Below, in pieces: positions 23,601 to 33,534 of a DNA stretch of 64,000 nucleotides (positions within the stretch are counted from its first letter, which is position 1; every line of letters begins with the position of its first letter). This DNA is from Nereocystis luetkeana (Eukaryota; Sar; Phaeophyceae; Laminariales; Laminariaceae), in NCBI GenBank assembly GCA_031213475.1, contig JARUPZ010000030.1:2213871-2277870 (forward strand), in the 5' to 3' direction. Below the pieces are notes generated by a model. The model had not been told where the DNA came from, made no database searches, and saw nothing but the letters and a program-made list of their open reading frames with translations. A program made the position numbers and the translations under genes.

Positions 23601-26600
23601 CGTTGAACTTGTAGTAATGAACTTATGTGGCTTGAAAAGGCCATATTGAAACGAAGTATACCAGTAGCCTGGCGAATCAGGATGCGGACGATGCCGACGG
23701 GCAACGTTCGGACCGCATACGTATCCGGCAAGTTGTGTTGCCTGCACAAAAGCGGCGTCACGTCTACTTCTATACGGACGCTAGCGTGTAAAATACTTCA
23801 TGCTTCGTGACAGATCGTGACGTGTTGCCCACGAGCCACTATTGCACGTATAAAACGCGCCAAACAAACATGTTGGTGTTTTTACAGCAGTAGTGCCCAT
23901 GCCGTTTGTTGCGCACGGTGGCACCGGGTATGCCGTAGACTTTCGCGCAAGGCTCCATATCGCTGAGGAGGCGGAGTGCGGCAGTCACCAGAGAGGCGAG
24001 GGTCACGCCGAGGAGTATCACCCAATTGGTGGTGGTCGATGTAAACAATCGGGTCGTTCGTTCTGCGTTCCAGGCGATTTTCTTCGAGCAAGGGATCCAA
24101 GTACTTTCATCTATATGTGGTCATAATCCGTGTTCCCGACGTATACATACAGTAGTGCCGTTTTCTGCCGTGTCAGCTGGGCCAAGAAGTGGGCGATACA
24201 CTGTGTTTCGCAAGTACTGACGGTGCTGCCGAGTCTTTTGAGTTCTGTCCTCAACGCCAATGCAGACTGACAGGATCTCGAGGCACCCCTGCGTTCGAGC
24301 ACAATATAGGGGTTGTGTGCTGGCACGCGTCCTGGCCCTCGGCTAAAAGTATGGGTGAGTCATGTTGTTGGTGTTCGCAAACACCTCCGATAACAGCAGC
24401 AGCAATTGTCTGAAAGTCAGAGCAGAGCCAGTATACAGTCCAGACGTAGGAGTCGCTATAGACGTGTTGGTCCAGGATGGAGCCGATGGGTGGGTGCCTA
24501 GGTTCCGAAAGCCCAGCCCACGCCTATGTGACGAATTTATTCTTGTGAACAAGCATGAGGGTTGTGTGTGTTTTCTCCACCAGGATCAAGACAATACTCG
24601 CGGAATCAGGCTGCGGAGGCCTCCTGGCGTACTATTAAATAGCGAGACAAATGTTAGTTGAGCGTGGGACAACCGACACCTGAAGGGGTTTCCGAAGTTT
24701 GTGCCACACGTTCAGTAAATAGGCGAAATATGTGAAACGCTACACAGTAGTTTGGGGCAGTCAAAAGGTCTCCTCGTCATCATCGTGAATCGCGGGCAGT
24801 TGCACCCGATATACTGGTAAGGCGTACCGCAAGGCGGTCTTATAGTGAGCGTGTCCGAAGGCGAAAAAACCGTCGGTCCGGCACGTTATACCTACCTCCG
24901 TTCAAATGTCTGGCGGAAGATGCACGTGTGGTGATATTGAACGGGTTGGCCCAGGTGGAGCGGACGTACATGTGTCGGATCAGGCGGGTTGTCGTGCAAA
25001 ATCGCGGATAATGACGGCGAAGTGTGAATCATGCCGATTGATGTTACGTAGCGTGGGTCTCCAAATTCTTGCGGCACATTTTCAAGTGATGTAACGGGAA
25101 GAAATGGTTTGGGGCGGTCAACATAATCCCTCATACAATCGTTGGTGTGGGCGCTGACACTGTCTGTGCCGATGTGGTGGACGTTGCGCAAGGTAACCTT
25201 CTCGCCGAGGAGTTGAAATACAGCAAATATCATGGTGGGTTTATATGTTTACTGCGGTGATTTTCGAGCGCATTTTTAATCAAGAGTGGTTCCAAGAGTG
25301 CCGGATTTTCGGCAGATGCAAGGGCCAAGGTGTCCGCATACCATACTCTATTTACCGCATCTGCGGTTAAGGACGCGCGTTTCGTTTAGAGAGTCGGCAC
25401 CTTCGGCAGAGGGCTAGTCCAAGGTGCAAGTGTCGTATTGCAGTTCCTAGATGTCAAAGGGCGCGTATGTCGTTGTGCGACGTAGCACTTTTCAAGAGTC
25501 ATGGGCCAAGGTGCCCGCATCGACCCGTGCCGAACAGATGGGTTAGGAAGCGTGCGACGGTTCTTGAGCTGGTATCTCCTGCAGTGGCACGAACCAAGGA
25601 GTGCTTTGTCGCGAGTGGCCATATTCGGCAGAGGCAAGAGACAAGGTGCCCGCGCGGTTTTCTGCACCGAATCTCGGTGATTTCAGACGCGTGCTCCGTT
25701 CAGTGCGCTGGCATCTTTGGCGGAGGCAAGGGCCAGGGTACTCGAGTCGTTCCGTACCGAATAGACAACTAAGGACGCATCACACCGTTGACTGAGCTAC
25801 ATTTTTCAGCAGAAGCGCCGACCAAGGTACTCTTCGTCCTTTTGTACACAGAAACATATGGTCGACTGAGCGTGCGCTGTTTGAAGAACCTGGTATCTTG
25901 GGGCATTTTTTTAGCTGTTATCTTCGGGAGAGGCCCGTACCAAGGGGTGTTGGTCAAAAGCGCTCTGAAGAGTGGCGCATCTTCTGCAGGGGCGAAAGGG
26001 CCAAGGTACCCGTGTAGTTTCTGCACCGAATGGGCAATCGAGGACGAGTGCTCCGTTTGTTTAGCTGGTATCTCCGCCACAGGCCCCAACCAGAGCATGT
26101 TCGGTTGGGTAAGAGTGGTGCAGCTCGGGCAGAGCCAAGGGCTAACGTGCCCGCGTGCTTTCTGTGAGCCGAAGCGGTGATCGTGGACTCCTGCTCCTTC
26201 TGAGCGAGCTGGGAGTTTTTGGCAGAGGCGCGGGCCAAGGTTCCCGCGTGGTGTTGTACCGAACCGACAAGTCAGGACGCATGCGTACAACGCTGCTGTG
26301 TGAGCTACTGAGGTAGGTGCGGGGCAAGGATGCTCGCGTCGTTCCGCACCGAAGGTGTACCGGAATATGCGATGCGCGCACCTTTCGCGTGGGTAGGGCC
26401 CCTTTTTTTCCCGACTAATTTCGTTTTGGTGGGATTCCTATTACCTAGTGGATTTCAGGAGGCGGACTAGTCACGGTGTTAGTTTTGTGTGTTTTCGATG
26501 GGAGAACGGGGTCCCGGCAATCTATTGATGCCACGGAATCACGCGTGGTAGACCTATTGGGGCCACTACACCGCGCGGAAGTATCAGGGGTTTCGGCAGA

Positions 26601-29600
26601 TACATGCCTTTTTCTTTGTGGGACGCGGGGCTGCGGACGTAAGAATGCTGCGGCCGCCCGGGGTATCGGGAGTCAGGCCAGATGGGGGTTGGCTTTACGA
26701 TGGGTCTGACAATGTCTGATGGGTACTTGCTTTGAAGCCATGCACGTCTCCGAAGTGCTGAACGAGGCCGGTGACGGGGATTTTCCGGGTTGAATCAATC
26801 GGTGGTCGGCGTTAACTCCGCTCGTCACCGGGTGCTGGTAGGAAAAACATGGTTTTAGGTATTTCTATGATGGCCTCGTGTGTGAGCCTGCGTTTTGGTA
26901 AGATGGCGCCTGCTGTGCGCTGTGTGTAAAAAAGCGTTCACTCACTGCTTATAGGGCGAATCTGGATTAGAACGATGCCAGAAATCCAGCTACGGGCGCA
27001 AATGCCGGTTTCACGGTCCGAGATGCTTGATGACGAGCAGACAGCACCGACCGGGTTGTCGGGAGGCCAATTCTGTGGTATCGTCGGGCGCACTCGCTTC
27101 CCGCTCTCTTGCATGCTACGTGGATGCACCTGTTTTACGAAATAGTAAATGGAAGTACTGTATGCTATTTATGTCTTGTCGAGGGCCCAAAGTTGACCTG
27201 CGGCGCAAGGACGCTATGCCGATGCCTGGGGGTGTCAAAACGGGCGCAAAATTAGGGCTTTATCTCTGTTGGTTTTGACCCGATTTAGACCTGCCGACGA
27301 CACCAGTGTGGAGCGGACGCCACAGGCAGGTTTATCTCTCTGTCTGGTTGTGGTGTGGAGTATACACCGAGGTGGGTCAGTACCTCGGGTCTGCACGGAA
27401 CGGAGGGACAGACCTAGGGGTGTGGCCTTGAACTTGTGTACAACGAGGCGGTACTATCCCGGGGAAGGGGGCCTGGTATCCACAGGGGCTACATCTGTTT
27501 CCGGCATCGGTCCTGCCCGTGATGTGTGACCACCAGGTATGTAGGAGAGGCAGGTGGTATATGTGGACTCGGGCGTATTCTTCCAGAGCGTCGCGACAAG
27601 CGGTGGGCGACAGCAAGTGGCAGGAATGTAGCCTGATGTGAAGATTACGCCGCACTCCCTGCGCGTTGGGGCTATCACCACCCACCTGTAGGCTGGGGGT
27701 ACGGCCGCCAATATCTTGAAACGTGAGGACTGATGGGTGTCAGGAGGCCGTACAAGGAGATACTGGTACGTACCTTGTCACGGGGGGCAGAGGCCCATCG
27801 AGTGGGGGGTGCGAGATAACAACAGATGGAAGCGGGGTCTGCGAGAAGCAGCAAACGGCCATTATTTGTGTGGGGCAACCTACTGTAGAGCCCGTGATGT
27901 GGGCCCGAAAACGACCAGGTTGGGATCAACATATACACCCAGAAAAGCGCGGAAAAGGGGGGGGTATACTCGATATCATGCATGGCCGTAGTCGTACGAC
28001 CATAGACCCTCGCCTCCCGATACTGCCGGGACGGAGCACGTGGGGGAGGAGGACGAGCATACGTGCACGAGTTGGGCCGGGCAAGACGCAAACATATATA
28101 GGCTGAACTGGATTTCCGAGACGGTTTTTGCGAATCAGAACCTGAAATTTTGACACGTTCTTTCGATTAGTATAACAATTTTATTGACGTGAGTACTTTT
28201 TTTTTTTTTTTTTTCGTGAGCTAGCCCGATATTAATGAAATTATGATTTTTTGTTCTGAGACAACGTGACGGAAAAAAAAAAAAAATTAAAAGCGTACCA
28301 CCGTGAATATTCTTGTTATACTATGTAAATAAAATCACGAGTAAAAAAACTGGGCTTGGAAATCGGGATTTTGTGTTCCTCATCGTAACATCCTGACTTT
28401 GTATCGCGAATCATAAAAACAATATATCTCTTGACGGACAACGAATTAGGCGATAGTGAGGATATCGACCGTTTTGCCATGCCTCAAGGAACGTTCACAC
28501 CGAGAATCAGCGTCATCCACTGCTGTACGTCTTTTGGGCGGTTTTGTATAGGCTTTAGTACGAAAATACCTACGTGCGTGACGATATTATTCGATATGGA
28601 TTTTCTCGACATCAACTCGGATTCCAAAACTCAAGGTGTCGGCAAGTGCACCGTAAGCTCAGGAACACGGTTGTCACAGTTGGAGTAAAAATATTTCCAA
28701 ATGACTGCAAAACCACCGATCGAATGAAAATCAGTTATAGGGCGGGTCCAGCTCGTACTACACCAGCAAGTTACTACCGTAGTGAGCGGGATGTCGGCTA
28801 ATCCGGAGTTACCGCCGGGTGAAGTAGGCTCATGCCGGATGCTGGAACGGGGGTATGCCGGAGCTCAGCCCCCTCGGTTTCCCATGGCCCAGTTTTTTTC
28901 TTTGAGAGAGAGGGGTGGTACACAATACATGGACACGATGCGGAACCTATGTGCGTAGTATGGCAACAACATTTCTACGGCGAGCCTCGGCGAAGCGCGG
29001 GACTCCTCGTACGCGTTCTGTGCGTACGTACGGGATGCCGACATCTGAGGGCTTATAGGCGTGTCGGAAAGAACACCACTCCAAGGTACGAGTAGTCGTG
29101 GGTTGAGCAGACACCGGCGAAAGGGTTTCCAAGCTGCCAAGCCAGCCCGCGCGGGGAGGTGTTCAGGAGCCCGTCCTATTTTCTGTCCCACCCAACCGTG
29201 CATTGTGGAGGAAAGGCAGTGGGGAGGGGGGAGAAATAGTCGCAGCAAGTCGTAACTTTGCGTGATTCGGGTGCATTTGACAGGAGGGAGCGTTTTCACG
29301 GGATCTGCAGTAGGAGCAGAGTATGGGGTTCGCGTACTGTGCGAAGGTGTAGCTCGGCCGGTTCAAGGTGATGCCGCACGTGCGTGGTGGAGAGTTGCTT
29401 TGTCGAGGGAGACGTCCCAGGCTGCTATCAGTGTGGTTAAGAGACCGAGTGATGCCGGGGGCCGCACGAGGAGGTCAAGTAGAGCTGTAACGAGGGCGCT
29501 CGATATGAGAGGGTAGCTTTCCATTTTGTTCGAGAGAGTGGTTGAGGGTCACTTCGCACCCGACGAATGCAACTAACCCTGACCGTGAACTATCGGATGA

Positions 29601-30264
29601 GTAATGTTAGTTCGTTGGCCTTGTACTCAGCAGTGTGTGCCAACCTTTTTCTCGAATACCTGGTAGGTGGTAAGCTCGTAAGCTCTACCGCGGACGGACG
29701 CAGCAGTAGCCCAAAAAAATTGTTCGTACTTCGTATTAATTGGGCCTGGAAGTCCTCCAATGGACGGGGGACGATTTACGTTGGTTGACGAATGCCAGAC
29801 CGGTGTGGTTCCATGGCTAAAAAGACCGGGTAACCAGGGAGTATGTGGCCAATGTGACGAGTTATCAGGAGAGACAGGCCAGTGACCAAAATGAGGTTGT
29901 TCGACGGACGACAGGACAGCGAATACCGAGTTTTGGCCGGGTGAAGTGGTAGTGTAGTTGACTTGCTACAACGGGGTTACCTACCAGATATATGGGGGCA
30001 ATAATACTGATTTGACGCAATTCGAAAGCAAAATACAGTCCCTTTCTGCATGGAAGCACAATACTGATCAGCCGCAATCCATAAAACGCGCTGCCGCGCT
30101 GCCGCAACGCCGCAACCAGCCGAAACCCGAGTTCATCAAGAGAGCGCCCACAAAACAAAAGAATGCCGGGCACCAGGTACCACAAGAAACAGCAGGATCG
30201 AACTCTTGGACAAGCTTTTTCAGCTAAATTTCAAAAAGTGGGTGCCCTGGTTCCTTCCGTTGGT

Positions 30265-30299
<35 letters not shown>

Positions 30300-31934
30300 C
30301 TCATCCCATTCATTATCTTCGCACATCTTCTCCTCTCTCTCCTTCCGACTCGTAACTTAGATCCGGGGACACGTAGCAGGCTCTTCTCCCCCCTTCCCGC
30401 TACGGTACGTGCCTTCATTTTTATCGCGAGAAGATTTCAGCCTTTTCTTCCCTCGTCGACTCGCATCGAATTGTGCCTACCCACGCTGCAAGGCGCTCTC
30501 AACAATTGAATCCCTTTTTTTATTTTTGCAAATAAAGTCAAAGTCCGACCCTCCTGGGGCTCGAACCCAGGACTCAAACAAGTAGAATTCGAGGTTAACC
30601 ACTTGAACCACCGGGGCGACCGTTGGTCACCGCTGGTGCCTACGTACAGAGAGTCTTGACATTTATTTTTTTCATGTCTCTCCTCGTCACTATAATACCA
30701 ACGCCATCACATCGACGGCACAGACATAAACATTTTATTTGGTGGTGCTATCAGGTATAATACGTACTGGTGCTGGTACGTATATACCAGACACCTTGCA
30801 CAAGATACATGTGCAGGGTATACAGCAACACAACAACAGCACAGCAGTATATCGGTAGTGGGTATACGTGTTTCATAAGATCACAATAAGCTCCCGTCTC
30901 TCGTAATCAGGGACACCTCACACAGCACACACTGCTTGCCGTCCTCATCGTGGTTGCACCCCAGAGCTCATCGCATGTACCAGGTATGTACGTATACACG
31001 TACCGGGCGTGGCGCAAAGCACAGCCGCTCGAGCGAGGTGCAGAGGGGGCACAGCAAGCGGCAGTCGCTAACATTTTGAGTCCGAAGCCAGCTCTCTCAA
31101 GCTTCCTGCGAGGATATGCCCACGCCGATTGCTGTGCTTGCTGTCATGCTGCGCTCTTCTTCTTTTACCTCTCCTCAAGGAGTACTACGAGCTAATAATA
31201 CTGACGACTACTGCAGCAGCTGCTGTATCCACCTGCCTTCTTCGCATGTTCATCGCCTCTGTATCTTAGAGTATCTCGATCGACGGCAAACGAGAACGTG
31301 CCGCATCTTCCTTTATTACAGGTATTAAACAATAGAGACCGGACGACTGGACAGACTCTCACCAGGTTCCGTGAATGGAGTCGTACTTGAGCAGGTAGCC
31401 CGCGGTTTCAGCACCTCCCACGATCTCGTTCACCAGCACGATCTCTGACAGGCGTCGTTGAGCCGCCACACAGCACACGAGGTCGACGTCAAGGTCGAGA
31501 GAGACGAGAGGCACGAGCATCAACACATAGCATGATGGTTCATCCATTCCGTCTGAACTTCGCAGCTGGCTGTGTACCTGGTACATTTTAACACACATTG
31601 CAACAGAGCAAACCAAGAAGGTAAACCCCAGAGCGAGCAAAGAGTCCACCGGACCACGTGACGTGTCCCTGGTAAATCGAGCCCGCTGCACTTCCAAACA
31701 CGCAACCTGACAGCCAAAGGTAGCAGAGCGCGGACTCGCTTCTCGAGGCGGCCAAGGTGTGGTCTTGATTCCAACCATGACCCGAGATGCAACTGCGAAA
31801 TAAATACCGCACAATCAACGCGCCGTGGTTCATTTCTTGTCTTGCTCCTCACCGACGTCTGACGTCTCCCACAAGAAACGGAACAGGCACCGCCCTATCC
31901 TGCCGAAGCCGTTGATCGCCACCTTGACAACCAT
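8239..31934 (-). CDS. Glyceraldehyde-3-phosphate dehydrogenase, ArsJ-associated type, 9 exons
   Basis: Phosphorylating GAPDH: converts glyceraldehyde-3-phosphate, NAD(P)+ and phosphate (or arsenate) to the 1,3-bisphospho or 1-arseno product. Exons (minus): 31934-31853, 31444-31363, 14472-14337, 13851-13768, 13217-13107, 12630-12529, 11421-11260, 9780-9595, 8325-8239 with TAA at 8241-8239. Every junction keeps frame, giving 343 aa, normal for the family. The start ATG sits in CACCATGG and opens [15 protein letters not shown], the Rossmann NAD motif. Exon 2 gives [17 protein letters not shown]; exon 5 carries the catalytic Cys in [15 protein letters not shown]; exon 7 has [10 protein letters not shown] and [11 protein letters not shown]; exon 8 GPLKGILGF and [11 protein letters not shown]; exon 9 [13 protein letters not shown]. 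These variants match bacterial ArsJ-linked GAPDH as I remember it better than glycolytic GapC. The intron 8 donor is GC (AAG|GCACGT). Exon 8 could instead start at 9774, losing two residues. No transit peptide is evident, so it is probably cytosolic. No arsJ gene is in the window. Confidence 0.95.
8440..8505 (-). repeat. Second poly-C-tailed repeat, inverted copy
   Basis: GTACTCATCTGTTGCTTGCC and CATCTCTTTCGAA are the reverse of the family unit; the tail here is GGCGGCGG-rich rather than pure. Confidence 0.6.
8690..9428 (-). repeat. Poly-C-tailed repeat, two inverted copies including a full-length one
   Basis: Reverse complement of the family. Copy 8,878-9,428 matches the full 2,719-3,262 copy end to end, including the CAACCGACGCCAACCCAATC head, and has a G tract (C on the coding side) at each end. 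It occupies most of GAPDH intron 8. Confidence 0.8.
9812..9955 (+). repeat. Minisatellite of about 60-75 bp next to GAPDH exon 8
   Basis: AGGCTGGAAAAG occurs three times, twice followed by a shared CGAAATACAG and preceded by GTCTAG. Confidence 0.65.
10313..10401. mobile_element. piggyBac-like MITE, copy 1
   Basis: About 90-bp foldback: ACCCCTTTTAGGACTGCAGT ... CCCCAAAACGGGACTGCGGT. The family consensus ends in CCCTTTTAG with TTAA at both sides in the better copies. It lies in GAPDH intron 7. Confidence 0.75.
10974..11125. repeat. ACAAA-rich simple repeat
   Basis: Imperfect (AAACA)n, followed by related A-rich text. It lies in GAPDH intron 7. Confidence 0.85.
11432..11790 (-). repeat. Poly-C-tailed repeats abutting a GAPDH splice acceptor
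   Basis: Two inverted copies (about 11,432-11,660 and 11,690-11,790). The C tail of the first ends 10 bases before exon 7 and forms its polypyrimidine tract. Confidence 0.7.
12116..12337 (-). other. Possible cassette or poison exon inside GAPDH intron 6
   Basis: A 73-codon open frame starts right after a good acceptor (pyrimidine-rich, TTCAG at 12340-12338) and is in frame with exon 6, which ends in phase 0 at 12529. It reads [14 protein letters not shown]... and ...[16 protein letters not shown] before TGA at 12118-12116. The residue composition is protein-like, but I recognise no family. Exon 6 joined directly to exon 7 gives the conserved GAPDH sequence, so inclusion would truncate the enzyme before its C-terminal half. 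It may equally be chance or a decayed insertion. Confidence 0.25.
12725..12792 (+). repeat. Tandem duplication with flanking GA-rich tract
   Basis: GAGCTCTTGCATTCCACTTC followed by GCCATT occurs twice, 43 bp apart, in a GAGAGAGG tract (from 12,670). It lies in GAPDH intron 5. Confidence 0.75.
13502..13613. mobile_element. TACGGGGGG foldback MITE, copy 1
   Basis: Termini TACGGGGGGCCATAG and CTATGGCCCCCCGTA are inverted; the inside is AT-rich. The TA at each end fits a TA target duplication as in Tc1/mariner-like elements (inference). It lies in GAPDH intron 4. Confidence 0.8.
14163..14300 (+). repeat. Poly-C-tailed repeat copy
   Basis: CTACCTGGTCGGTGAAAACC through ACTACGGTCATGCATGACAT, with C-rich runs on both sides. 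It lies in GAPDH intron 3. Confidence 0.65.
15062..15204. repeat. CAT trinucleotide microsatellite with ATGATC stretch
   Basis: Runs of CAT with an ATCATG subregion; open in all frames, hence spurious poly-His and poly-Met frames. Confidence 0.97.
15326..15434. mobile_element. TACGGGGGG foldback MITE, copy 2
   Basis: TATTACGGGGGGCCATAGTT ... CTATGGTCCCCCGTAATA, almost identical to the copies at 61.5 and 63.5 kb, so the family moved recently. It lies in GAPDH intron 2. Confidence 0.85.
15802..16342 (+). repeat. 541-bp LTR-like repeat, copy 1
   Basis: Begins TGTAGCAGAACCC and ends CCCCACA, the TG...CA ends expected of an LTR. It matches copies at 16,777 and 60,939 over most of its length. No primer-binding site or coding region was identified beside it, so LTR (solo LTR or a small non-autonomous element) is an inference. 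Confidence 0.65.
16777..17180 (+). repeat. LTR-like repeat, copy 2 (3' truncated)
   Basis: Direct-orientation copy beginning TGTAGTAGAACCCGAG, 434 bp after copy 1. It loses similarity near 17,180, shortly before the TATG microsatellite. The two direct copies with a short GC-rich interior (16,343-16,776) resemble a non-autonomous LTR element. Confidence 0.6.
17384..18117. repeat. TATG microsatellite, about 730 bp
   Basis: (GGTA)n for about 28 bp, then (TATG)n almost pure, with one interruption (GTAAG) at 17,613. The long MYVC and HTYI reading frames here are a product of the four-base repeat, not genes. Confidence 0.98.
18140..22590. other. GAPDH intron 2 sequence without recognised genes
   Basis: Contains a cluster of TACCAGGTA motifs (19,640-19,740) and a 17-base G tract at 19,468. 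A minus-strand open frame at 22,120-22,473 (117 codons, e.g. [17 protein letters not shown]) has protein-like composition but no known motif. Confidence 0.5.
22596..22675 (+). repeat. Second poly-C-tailed repeat, copy 4
   Basis: CTTGAAAGGGACGCGTGGTC, then AAGGCAATCAACAAATGAGA and a C-rich run. Confidence 0.6.
22680..25310. other. GAPDH intron 2 sequence, unassigned open frames
   Basis: Several minus-strand frames (24,111-24,326; 24,892-25,233) look mildly protein-like, but I could not join or identify them. A stretch of about 80 bp near 23,441-23,520 recurs in diverged form at 29,083-29,165 (shared TTTCCAAGCTGCCA), so part of this is repeat. Confidence 0.4.
25315..26360. repeat. Degenerate minisatellite, about 90-bp (or 45-bp) unit
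   Basis: The core GGCAAGGGCCAAGGTGCCCG, then a TTCCGTACCGAA-like segment and GAGGACG..TGCTCCG, recurs near 25,320, 25,415, 25,505, 25,590, 25,639, 25,730, 25,820, 25,940, 26,010, 26,135, 26,230 and 26,320. Spacing is mostly 85-95 bp with some half steps. The minus strand stays open for up to 173 codons through it, which is typical of a repeat whose length is a multiple of three. I do not call a gene. Confidence 0.65.
26360..30250. other. GAPDH intron 2 sequence without recognised genes
   Basis: G-rich on the plus strand to 29,900. It holds one C-tailed repeat copy (27,956), a 19-base T tract at 28,197 and the diverged repeat at 29,083. No convincing coding sequence. Confidence 0.5.
27956..28075 (-). 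repeat. Poly-C-tailed repeat copy
   Basis: GGGGTATACTCGATATCATG, CATGGCCGTAGTCGTACGAC and CTGCCGGGACGGAGCACGT match the family in reverse. Confidence 0.65.
30267..30620 (-). mobile_element. Complete tRNA-derived SINE with poly-A tail and 10-bp target duplication
   Basis: Read on the minus strand: a tRNA-like head (30620 to about 30543) with an A box (TGGTTCAAGTGGTTAA) and a B box (GGGTTCGAGCCCC), a body of about 240 bp, then a 33-base poly-A (T tract 30267-30299 on plus). The 10-mer CCGTTGGTCA lies immediately on both sides (30257-30266 and 30621-30630), a textbook retroposition duplication. The intact duplication and tail mean a young insertion. It sits sense-oriented in GAPDH intron 2. The head does not fold into a proper acceptor stem, so it is not a working tRNA. 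Confidence 0.88.
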
Positions 31935-33234
31935 GGTGCTGCTGCTGCGCTGCTGCTGCTTCTTCTGCTTGCTGAGCTGTGATCGTGATGGCTTACTGCT
32001 GTGTTGGCAAAGTAGGCACAGCTTCCCTGGTGCGTATATGCGCTGGACACACGCGTATACCAACATACAGGGGGGAACGGAAAATCGAGTTTTCTCACAA
32101 GGTCCCCTTGGTTCTAATGACTTGATTTTAGACTGCATCCAAATCATCGATCTACGATAATACTGCTGTATGTACAAGTACCGAGGTATCTCCGAAATTT
32201 GAAATTTTGAACGTTCGGTGGCGATCCGATTCTTCGCTTCCCATGCTTCTTTCTTTTGCGTTTTCCATGTTGATTCCCGCTCTTCCAACATGCTACCCCA
32301 GGTACGAGGTACCTCTCGGATGGGCCGCTGATGTGTATGTATGTATGCACATGCGTGTATACCTACGGCGGTACCTGACGATTCCAACCCTGCTTGTCGC
32401 CCCCTCCCCTCTGACGCCTGGGCTGTCCTTTCGAAAAGGGGTTTTGCCGGAGCAGCACACAGAGGTATTTATTTGCGTAAAGATATAAACAGCGGCGCTC
32501 ATCAAATGCGTGGTATTCAATCTACGAGTACGTACACAAGTAAGTAAATACTCTACATTGGAATGCGTACGAAACCGATTTTTGTACCAAATACGCGCCG
32601 TATTTTTCGATATTACGTTTATATTATAGACATACGCGAGGAAATTGGAGATCGAAGTCGCCACCGACACGCAGCTTCGGCACTGCCCCCTGCTTGATCT
32701 CTCCTCCCCTTGTACATGTGGCTTCTGGCTTCTATAAGCTATGGGCACGGTCATACGCGAATGTCATGTATCTAGGCCGTAAGCACCAAGTATGTACATC
32801 GGATATCCATAATGAGTACAAACACAAGCAAGCTCAAAAAGTGGTCGCAAGCTGCGAGTCGCAGACACACAGACAGACACAGACGAATATTGTCTGATGA
32901 ATTTGAGAGTTTACTCGGCACTATAACAATGCGTGGTCAATCTGTCTTATTGTATTATATGTACCAGGTATTATTTATGGTGTTTTTATGTTTGTATTTT
33001 GTTTTCTTATTATTTTTTTTTCATGCGCACGAAACATCTGAAAGGCCCGACTACCCATCCATGATCCTGTGGGGACTGGTCTACTCTTATCTTGCTTGTA
33101 GTACTGGTATATTCAGATGCTGCTTGTAAGTTGACGGCTGCTATTAATAGATGATGTACGCGCGCGCGATGTTCAAGTTTCGACCAATTCACGAGTAAAG
33201 TAGTACCTATAACATAATACCACTACCAGGTATT
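31935..33234. other. Presumed upstream region of the GAPDH gene
   Basis: The minus frame stays open to an ATG at 32,387, adding 151 residues rich in Lys, Gln and Ser near the junction. The Kozak-like CACCATGG and the family length favour the start at 31,934, so this is probably 5' UTR and promoter. No TATA box was assigned. Confidence 0.45.
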
Positions 33235-33534
33235 TATTACGGGGGGCCATCATCGTGAATATATGACCAAATATCAATATTATTTATTATTATTTCCCTT
33301 CTGACAATGTGCAGGGCGTTATTAATTCAAAATGAAGAAGCTGACATAATTAATCGAATACCACTAACTTCATCGAACCAATTAATTCTCCTTCCCTGCC
33401 TGTACTCACTTGCACCCCCACCATTTACCGAGATATTTTACCTACTTACTATTATTTTTGTTGTTAGAAAAACTAGCGAAATATTTAGTTTTTTGTGTGT
33501 ACCGTAGGCCCTATCAATATGGTCCCCCGTAATA
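33235..33534. mobile_element. TACGGGGGG MITE, long (300 bp) member
   Basis: Has the same TATTACGGGGGGCC and GGTCCCCCGTAATA ends as the short copies, but about 190 bp more in the middle. This may be nearer the parent element, or a copy with an insertion. No transposase reading frame is visible. Confidence 0.7.

Larger units (their letters stand above)
14473..31362 (-). other. Giant (about 16.9 kb) intron 2 of the GAPDH gene
   Basis: The donor is CCTG|GTGAGA at 31362 and the acceptor GCCGCAG|GG at 14473. The split Trp codon (TG from exon 2, G from exon 3) is restored exactly and the protein continues without loss, so this really is one intron rather than two gene fragments. It holds the TATG microsatellite, two LTR-like copies, one MITE, a 90-bp minisatellite, a fresh SINE, one poly-C repeat copy and long stretches without recognisable features. 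Confidence 0.85.

Noticed and set aside
30543..30620. Functional tRNA gene
   Set aside because: A and B boxes are present, but the acceptor and anticodon stems do not pair; it is the head of a SINE.
31830..32387. GAPDH with a 151-residue N-terminal extension, possibly with a targeting sequence
   Set aside because: The frame is open, but composition is unlike the gene, the start at 31,934 has a good context, and family length fits without it. Left only as a note.
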